A stretch of 36,351 bases of DNA from Desulfatibacillum aliphaticivorans DSM 15576. Lineage in GTDB: Bacteria; Desulfobacterota; Desulfobacteria; Desulfobacterales; Desulfatibacillaceae. A model generated the notes under the pieces. That model saw only the letters and a program-made list of their open reading frames with translations, was not told where the DNA came from and did no database searches. Made by a program: the position numbers and the translations under genes. Shown here piece after piece: positions 27,001 through 36,000 of this stretch. The DNA lies in NCBI RefSeq assembly GCF_000429905.1, contig NZ_AUCT01000044.1, forward strand, positions 1 to 36,351, written 5' to 3'. The stretch's first letter is position 1, and each line of letters opens with the position of its first letter.

Positions 27001-30000
27001 CCACCTGCGCATTTACCTGGGCGTTTCCGGCGGAGGCCGCTGCGTTGATTGTGCCGGCATTGGCGTCCAGCAAAAGATCCCTGGAGGCGAGCATGCCAAC
27101 CAGGGCGGTGTTGGCCGCCTGGGCCTTCACATCGGCGCTGGCGCCAAAATCGATATCCCCGGTTGTGGTCACCAGGACCACTTTGCCCGTGGCGCCCGAG
27201 GTCTGGACAATCACATCGTCATTCACGTTCAAAGCAGTGGCCACGATGGATATTTTTTGATTTCCAGTGGCTGCACCCGGTGCAACTCCCGCCCCGCCGA
27301 ACACGCCGGTGTTTGGGCCGTCAATGGATAGGGTCTGGTCGTTTTGCAGATAGAAGGTGGCCGCGGCATTGCTCTTGCCGAACTGGCCTTCCAACAGGTC
27401 CACATGGGTCATGATCATGTTGGCCTGGGTACCGATGTTCCCGTCGGCTTCCATGTACAGGTAGCCCGTGTCCGCTGAGCTGAGGCTGGTGATATCGATG
27501 GCTGCCGTGCCCGTGGCGCTCACAATGGAGCCGGAGGTTGCAGTCAGAAAAATATCGTCGTCGCCCGTGATATGGCCCACGCCCGACGGGGCTGCGGTTC
27601 CGCCGAAATTGATGTCGCCGGTATTGTTGGTAATGGTGATGCCGTGGCCGCCTGTGCCCACGCCGCCGCCGGTATCCGATTCCACGCTGACGATGACGAT
27701 GGCGTCGCCAAGGACGCCCGAGCGGGTGACGGTGATGGACCCGTTGTTGGCGTCGATGTCCGTGAGGGTCATGGTTTCATTGCCGCCGTTCAGGAAGATA
27801 TTCCCTGCCCCGTCGTCTTCGGCGGAAATGCCGACACCGCCCTGGCCTGCGGTTTCAATGTAAATACCGCCGTTGTCCGTATGGGCGTTGACTGTGGTGG
27901 CGTCTATGCGCAGGAAGCCCACGCCTGAGGAGCCTATGCCGGAATGAGCGGTAAGGACCACAATGCCGCTGGCGCCCGAGGCGGCCGTGATTTCCGTGAG
28001 ATCCATGGAGGCGTTTATGGACCCGGCGTCCGCATTGACGGTCACGCTCTTGGAGCCCGCCGCATTGGCTCCGGCAAACACCAGCCCATTGAGGTTCACG
28101 TCGCCTGTTCCTGCGTACAGCCACACGCTGCCGTCCGACCCGGTGACGCTGAACACGGGGTTGATGGTCAGGTCGTCGCCGGTTCCGGCGGCGGAGCCCA
28201 TGGCCGCCAGGAGGATGTTGTCGTCGTTTTCGGAAAAACTGCCTGCGATGGTGAGGGAGCCGCCCGCGCCGATGAAAATCTGGTCGTCGGAGCCGCCGCC
28301 CGAGGTCAGGGTGTTGATCTTGAGGGAGCCCAGGTCGCCTTGCTGGTAAACCTGGATGTTTCCGTTGGAAACCAGGTTAAGCTCGTTGCCCGGGAGCACG
28401 TCCACGGCCTTCCAGTGGTCGTTGGCGATGGTGGGATTGATATCCGTGGAGGAACCGATAAACCCGGACGCGCCGGATGCGGTGATGGAAATGTCGTGCC
28501 CGGCTTCCACCTGGGTGTAGGCGGCGCCGTTGAGCCCGTCGCCGTCATCAATCACGTTGCCCGTGCCCGCTGCAGCGGGAGTTCCCGAAGCCAGGATGGT
28601 CACGTCGTAATCGGCCTTGACGTCGCCCAGGGTGATGTTTCCGGTGGTGGAGGTGAGGGTGACATCGTAAGAGCCCACTACCGCGCTTTCCAGGGCGTAC
28701 ACATGCGCGGCAATGAGGTCGCCCGCCCCGGTTATGGCCGCAAAGCCGTCCTGGGCGTCCACGGCTGTCGCCGTGGCGGTTCCGGTGGCGCCGTTGCCGT
28801 AGGTCAGGACAATGTCGCCGCTGGCGGTGTCCACATTGGCGTAGTCAATGCCGTCGTACTCATCCAGGTAGATGTTGCCTGCGACAGAGCTGTCGGCATC
28901 AAGCACGGCGATTTGGGTTTCAATAGCCGCTCCGCTGGCGCCGATGCTGCCTGTGGCCGAAAGCGTAGCCGTGCCGTTGGCTGTGATGATGTCGTAGTCC
29001 ACGTCCGCGTTGGTTTCCAGGATGCTGCCCGCCAACGCGGCAAGGGTGATGTCACCATTCGTGGATTTTACGGAATCCACCAGGATGTCGCCTGCGGCGG
29101 ACGTGATGGTGATGGCGCCAAAACCGGCCCCCGCGTTCTCCACGTTCCTCAGGGTCAGTCCGTCGGTCTCCGCGATGGTAATGTTGCCGTTGGAGCCCAG
29201 ATAGGAATCCAGGATAGTGACCTTGGTTTCTATGGCGTCAAAGCTGGTGCCCTGGCTATACTCGGTAGTGATGGAGACGATGGCGCCGGCTCCGTTGGCG
29301 ATGATGTCTTCTCCCCCGACGTCGCCCGCGTCATAAAGCCCGAGATTCGTGGAGTCGATGGTTATGGCCGTGCCGCCCGCATATGTGGTGATGATCTGGC
29401 CTATGGTGATATTCCCTAGGGCGTTGATGTCTATCACGCCCGATCCGGCGTCAACCACCGCGCCGTCGGCCATTGCAATGCGTCCGTTGCCTGCGCCGGA
29501 GGTTCCGGCCGTGATGGTCACGTCCACGTCGCCCAAGCCGGTCAATCCGGCCTGTGTGACGGTGATGTCGCCTGAAGCGCCCATGGTCGCATTGTTGCCA
29601 GCCAGCACTTGAACCGCGCCGGATTTGGCGTCCACGGTGATGCCTTGGGTGAGGGTGATATCAGCCGTGGAGCCGCCCTGGGTGGTGATAAGCACGGATC
29701 CCTGGCCCTGAATCGCGGCAGTACCCGCATTGGAAACAGGATCAAGAGTAATGGCGTCATTAATGGTTATATCGCCCTTGTTGGACAAAACCTTGGCATA
29801 GGCCACGGCGCTGTTCGCGCCTGTGCCCGCCCCGGAAATGATGGGGCCGCCCACGGTAATGTCGCCGCCCAATCCAAGAGCGGTAAGCAATACGCGGAAG
29901 TCAGACCCTGTTCCCTTGGCGATTACGGAGCCACTAGTAACCAGGGCGGACGAGCCTATTCCGAACGACTGGATCGCGATGTCAGCTACTCCTCCATTGG

Positions 30001-33000
30001 CAATGGCTGTTACGTTGCCCCCAAGGGTGACGTTTTTGGTGGCCCCGCCCTGATTGACCGTGATGCTGGCATGGTTCGCGCCTGTGGCGTTCAGGGCGCT
30101 CAGGGCGGTTGTGGTGATGTCGCCATTGATGGTGATGACGGACATGTTCACCGTACCCACGGAGTCGGTCACTGTCAGGGGAGCGTCTAAATCAATACTG
30201 CCTGCAGCGCTCAGGACCACTTTGGTTCCCGTGGCTGCAGCGCCCGTAGCGCTGACGACAGCGCCCGCGTTGATGTCTATGGAGCCGCCAATCGCCGAGC
30301 CAAACGTTCCAATCTCAAGTTGCGCCGCTCCGCTGGCGGAAGCGGCGGTCACGACGCCGTCCACCACCACGTTTTTATCCGTATGAATTTCCACCAAGGC
30401 GCTTGTCTTGCCCGTGCCCAACACAGAGCCCAAGGCCCCCACGGAAACGCCGGAAGTCCCGCCCGTGCTGTCAATATGCACAGTGGCGGCGCCGGTATTT
30501 GACACGGCCTGCACCTTGGAAGTTCCCGCGGAGCCAATGACCACGTCGCCCCCGGCGTTGATGTCCACGGAGCCAAGATTCGCGGCGTTGGCGAGCATGG
30601 AGCCGCCCAGGGCGCCGACCTTGTCCACCGTCACATTGTCCGTGGAATTAAAAGTTATGAGAGCGGTGTTCCCGCCAAAAGCATAAGTTCGGCCATACAT
30701 GGCAATGTCGCCGCCGTTGGCGGTGGTGTTCAACGTGACCTGCGAATTGATCTGCCCGGTATTTTGGATTAACCCGCCCCCCCCAACAACAATTCCCGTG
30801 CTTCCCGAAGCGGAAACAGTGGTGGAGGCGACGCCCGGCAAGCCCCTGGCCTGGTAGTTGAGCACCGAGGCGGAGCCTCCGAGAAAAACGTCTTCTCCGC
30901 TTATGACTACGGTTGCGCTCTGGCCTATGGCGTTGAAGCTGGTGAGTAATGACGCGCCTAAAGAAATGTCGTGGTCCGCATACACATTGACGTTGGCGAC
31001 GGCTCCCGTGCCGCCGACCATCACCAACGCGCCTTCAATGTCCACGCTGCCGCCGATAAGGCCGGAAGCCGCGGAGGAGCCGATATCAAGGGTCGCGACG
31101 CCGCCTACGGATTGCACCGACGCTTGGTTGACGTTCACATTGCCTGCGGCAAAAATGTTGAGGTCGGAAACGCCTTTGGACCCGGCGTTTGCCACAACCC
31201 CGCCGCCCACAATGATATCCACATTTCCGCCAATGCGATTGCCTCCCGGCCCGCCGATGTTGACCACGGCCGAGCCGCTGGCCCCGCCTGCGGCGGTCAC
31301 CGTGGCGTTATTCAACTCCACGTCGCCGTCGGCGTAAATATTGACTTCGGCCTTATCACCGGCGCCGCCGCCTGCTTTAGCATCCACGGTCCCGCTGATA
31401 GTCACAGCTCCGGAGCCGGTTCCGGTCGCAGAAAAGGTGACAGTGGCGCCGGCGGCGCCGGTGGCGCCAACAGCCTGACCTGCATTGACTGTTATTCCCG
31501 CGGCCTTGTCAGCCGTAATGGTCACGCTGGCGCTTCCGTTAACAGAGGCTGCCGGGCCGACTCCATTTTTATCACGCGCAAAAACGCTTTCAGCTACAGT
31601 GACGGAATCCGCACTGACGGAAATGGTGGAATTTGTGACAGAGCTGCCCTGAATGCCGACCACTGCTGTTCCGGCGGTCGCCCCGCCTATGGTAAGAGCG
31701 CCGTTGTTATCCAGCCAGATGCCTGCCGTGGCAGGTCCGCCGGCCCCAAACAGGGCTTCCACGTTGGAAACCTGCGTCTGCAAGTAACCGGTTCCCGAAG
31801 CGCCAATATCTCCGCTTGCGGTCATAACCAAACGGGAAGCCTTCACATCCGTGGAAGCCGTGCCTGCGTCTCCTACAATCGAACCATTGCCGGCCGTCAG
31901 GGTGACCATGTCATCGGATTGAATTCCTACAGAGCCGGTCTGCTGGAACAAAATGTCGCCGTTAGTGGTGGTGATGGTGACGTCGTTGGTTCCCGCAACA
32001 TGGGTGTCAGACTCCACGGAAATCACCGTTATGTCGCCGGCCGCTTCCGTGACGGTAATGTTGCCTTCGTCCGTATCCACGTCCGTTAGAGTCAGGCCTC
32101 CCGAAGCATTGGAATTGATCCAGACAGGCAACGCAGGCCCGGGATCTATTGCATTGGAGTGGGCCGAGTTGATATTGACGGCGCCAATTCCCGCCGCTGT
32201 CCCGCCCAGCATGTTCAGAAAGATTCCCCCGGCGCCGATGGAGCCATCTATGCCATTGACGGCGTCAAGCACGGGAGTGATGATATCAAGGGCGGCGTTT
32301 ACGTTGCTCCCCGTTCCAATGCCGTTATAGGCCGTAAGCGACACGTTCCCGGCGGCTGCGGTGATGTCGGCTATGGCGTCGCCGCCGCCGTCCGTGATCT
32401 GGCCGCCGGCCCACACCGTGGCGTCAGCGCCTGCCACTATGTCCCCGATCAGGTTCACGTTGCCTATGGCGGAATACAGGTACACGCTGCCCGTGGTCGC
32501 CTGGACCGTCTGGCCTGCGTTGATGATCAAATCTCCGGAAAGGGCGCCCAAGGCAATGCTGTTGGCGTTGTTGTCCGTAAAGCCGCCCGTGACGGTCAAG
32601 GCGCTTCCCGCAGCCAGGAGAATCTGGTTGCCGCCCGCCCCGTTGATGGTGGGCAGGGCGTTCACTGCCAGATTGCCGTCCTGATATACCTGGATGTTCC
32701 CGGACTGCGCGGTCAGGGTGACGGTTCCCGCGCCGGGATTAATGTCCACGGCCTCGGCCAGTTGGCCGGGATCGGTCATGTCTATTGCAGTAGCACGGCC
32801 GATGTATCCCGGAGTTCCGGCTGTTCCGGCTGTGATGGTTATATTGTTTCCCGCCGATACTTCCGTGTATCCGCCAGCGTCGTCATCGTCATTGACGTTG
32901 TTGTGGGCGGTGATGATTGCGTCCCGGCCTGCGGCGACGTCGCCCAGGGTAATGTCCCCGGAGTTGACGGTGGTGATGGTTATGTCGCTGGCGCCCGTGC

Positions 33001-36000
33001 CCAAAGCCTGGACATCCCTGGCGTATATATCGCCGGAGGTCGCCTGCAGGATGACGCTCTTGCCGTCGGAATTGGCGTAAACCAAATAGGCGTTGAGATC
33101 GCCAAGGCCTGTAATATTAACGGAACCCCCTACAGCTTGCGCGTTTACAACACTGGCCGTGCCTGATCCCGTATTGCCATAGGTGACAATAATGTCGCCC
33201 GTGGTGGTGTCGATGTTCAACAGGCTAATGCCATTGGCTTCGTTAATCACCCAGTCGCCTGCGCCGTCCACGCTGCCCACCGTATCGTAAATATCGGTTT
33301 CGATGCCGTCGGCCGCCGTTCCCACACCGCCGGCGTCGGCCCAGATTCGCGTTATACCGTTGGATGTAATTTCCACCGAGCCCACGACGTTGGCTTCCCG
33401 AATGTTTCCATCGGAATCCAGGGTGACGTTGGCCGAGCCGCCAGCTACGATCTGGTCCACAACCATGTTCTGGTTATAATTGGTAGTAACCTTGATGTCG
33501 CCGGAATTGGATACGATATCGTTCGCTGTCAAGGTCTCGAGGCTGTCGCCATGCACCCATATGCCGCCGCTGCCGCCTGCGTCGGCGTCCACGGAAACGC
33601 CGCCGGTTCCCACGGTGTCCACATTAATGCTTCCATTGACCGTGGCCATGTCCAAGACCGTGGCGTCGACATCCAGGGCCGCTATGCCCGCCGCCCCGCT
33701 GATTCTGGTCCCGGCGTCAATAAACACACTCCCGCCGATGATCTCAGCGGCGCCGTCAACATCTGCGTTGCGGGCGCTTCCGCCCACGTCAATATCCACG
33801 CTGCCTGAGCCTGCGTTCACGAGATCAATGGTGACATTACCGGAACCCACACTGTTATCTATCGCAATATTATTATTGGAGCCAGTTTGAACGTCGGTAG
33901 CCACGATGGCCCAGTCGCCCGCCGTGACCAAAATATTAATGGTTCCATTTACGGTATCCACATCCACCAGGGTCAAATCTTCCGTGGCCGTGTGGATGTC
34001 GATATTTCCAGAAGCGCTTCCCACAGAAACATTCATGGACGCGCCGCCGGTTCCCACGGCTTCCAGCCAGACATTGCCGGTTTCATTATAGACGTCAATG
34101 CTGCCTGCATCGAATTGGATGGCGGCTACTCCCGCTCCCGAACCCACGCCGTCCACGGCGTTAAGCTGGATGGTTCCGGCGACAATTTCCGCCGTCGCAT
34201 CTGCGTCCGCAACCAGGACGGCGCCGGCCGTTCCGCCGGTTCCGGCGTCGATATCCACCAGACCCAAGCCTGCGTCCACGTAATCCAGGTAAATATCGCC
34301 TGCGGCGCCCGTGGCGGCCAGGGTGATGGTTCCGTTATTGCCGGAAACCACGTTGGTTGCGATAATGTCATTGCCGTCATTGACGGCGGTAATGGCGCCG
34401 TTGGTGGTTTGAACATCATTCAGCGTTATGGTTTCAGAACTCCCCCTGACATCAATTTGTCCAACCCCGGAGGTCTTTGCGTCCACCTCAAGACCGCCGG
34501 TTCCGTTGGCGTCCTGCAGATAAATATTTCCGTTGATTGCCGTGGCGTTCACGTAATCGACGTCGATGTCAATGGCCCCGGGGCCGGCGGCGCCTATGCC
34601 GCTTGTGGAGGTCATATACAGGTTCTGGGCAATAACGTCCGCCGCCGTTCCGGCGCTTTGCCCTTCGGAAAGATCGCCCGTGACAATCCGCACGTCATTG
34701 GTTCCCGCATCAATATCCACAACGCCGGAAACGGCGTTGAACTCAAAGGAGCCGCTATTGATTAAGGCCAGGTTGGCATTGATGGAAAAGGAGCCGTCCG
34801 TGCCCACGCGTATGCCGCCGGTTATGGAGGCGTCGCCGATGATCAGTTCGCCAGTCCCCAAGACAAAATTATTCGCCGCCATGGCCGAGGTGACGTTGAA
34901 CACGCTCGCCCCGCCATTGTTGGCGCCATAGGCTGCGTCATTCACGCCCATATTGTAGGTGGTGGTCTGGGGATAAATATGGACGTCGCCCGAACCTGTG
35001 GCTTTGGCCTGGCCGGTTTGGGCGCCTGTTCCAAAGGAGAAGCCGTCGGATACGATGGTCACGCCGCCGTTTCCGCCTGCGCCGCCTTCCACGTAAAAAC
35101 CGTCATTAATGGTAACCGTGCCGTCCTGACCGCCGGTTTCCAGCCACACGTCTTCGTTGTTGGCGGAAATATTGGCGGCGACGTCAATGTCGCCTGCTGT
35201 TGTGGTTTGAAGGCTGATTGCGCCGGTATTGGTTGTCGTAACGTCTTTGGCGACGGTAATGGTTCCCGAAGTCGCGGTGATGCTGACGCTGCCTGCATTG
35301 GCGCTGACGCCGGAGCCCCCTGTGGAGCCGACGGTAAGGTCATCGTCTTCCACCACGGTAATATTACCGGAATGGGTGTTGGAGGCTTCCAGGATGTTGA
35401 TGGTGGTCTTCAGGGTAATTCCCTGGGCCGCCTGGGCCGTCACTGTATCAGCGGAAATTTTGCCCACGGCGCCTGCGTCATAGGTAATTGAGCCTAAGCC
35501 GTTTCCTTCGGCGTCCGCGGTCAAGTAAACATCTGCTCCGCCGCCGGTGGTAATGCCGGCGGTTCCATAAAATGTGATGGTCCCGTTGTCCGTAAGGGTA
35601 ATGTCGCCGGACCCGGAAACGATATTGTTTTTAACGTCGATGGTATTGGCTTCGGAGATGATGACGATGGTTCCGGCTTTGTCGGCGGTAACGCCCGAGC
35701 CGCCGCTGCCAGCCGCCACGATGGTCACGGCGCCGCCGGGTCCGGAAGACAACCAGATGTCGCCGGAGTTGTCCGTGGTTTCCAGGCCCATCACGTCCAC
35801 TCCATCATCCTCGCGGATGTAGATGGCGTTTTCGGAAGTGGCTTTGAGGGATGTTACGTCCACGTTAAAAGGCGAACCCGTTCCCGTCCCGCTGCTGCCC
35901 ACACCGTTAGTTGCGTCAATTTCAAGGTAGTTAGCCTTCAACAAGGTTAAGGCGCCGCTGTCGCGCACATCGCCCGTGCTGGTTAGGTAAACATTGCCGC

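Larger units (their letters stand above)
29610..31690 (-). other. Variable Gly/Ala-rich tract V1
   Basis: About 2.1 kb between blocks A and B, made of short three-strand units in which Gly, Ala, Ser, Val and Asp dominate. It includes a diverged copy of the GGxxxxGSGxAxVNIGG...NRIGGNVDI element (about 31340-31130) that recurs in V2-V4, and a run of eight G on the coding strand (30777-30784). It is the shortest of the five tracts. Confidence 0.65.
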
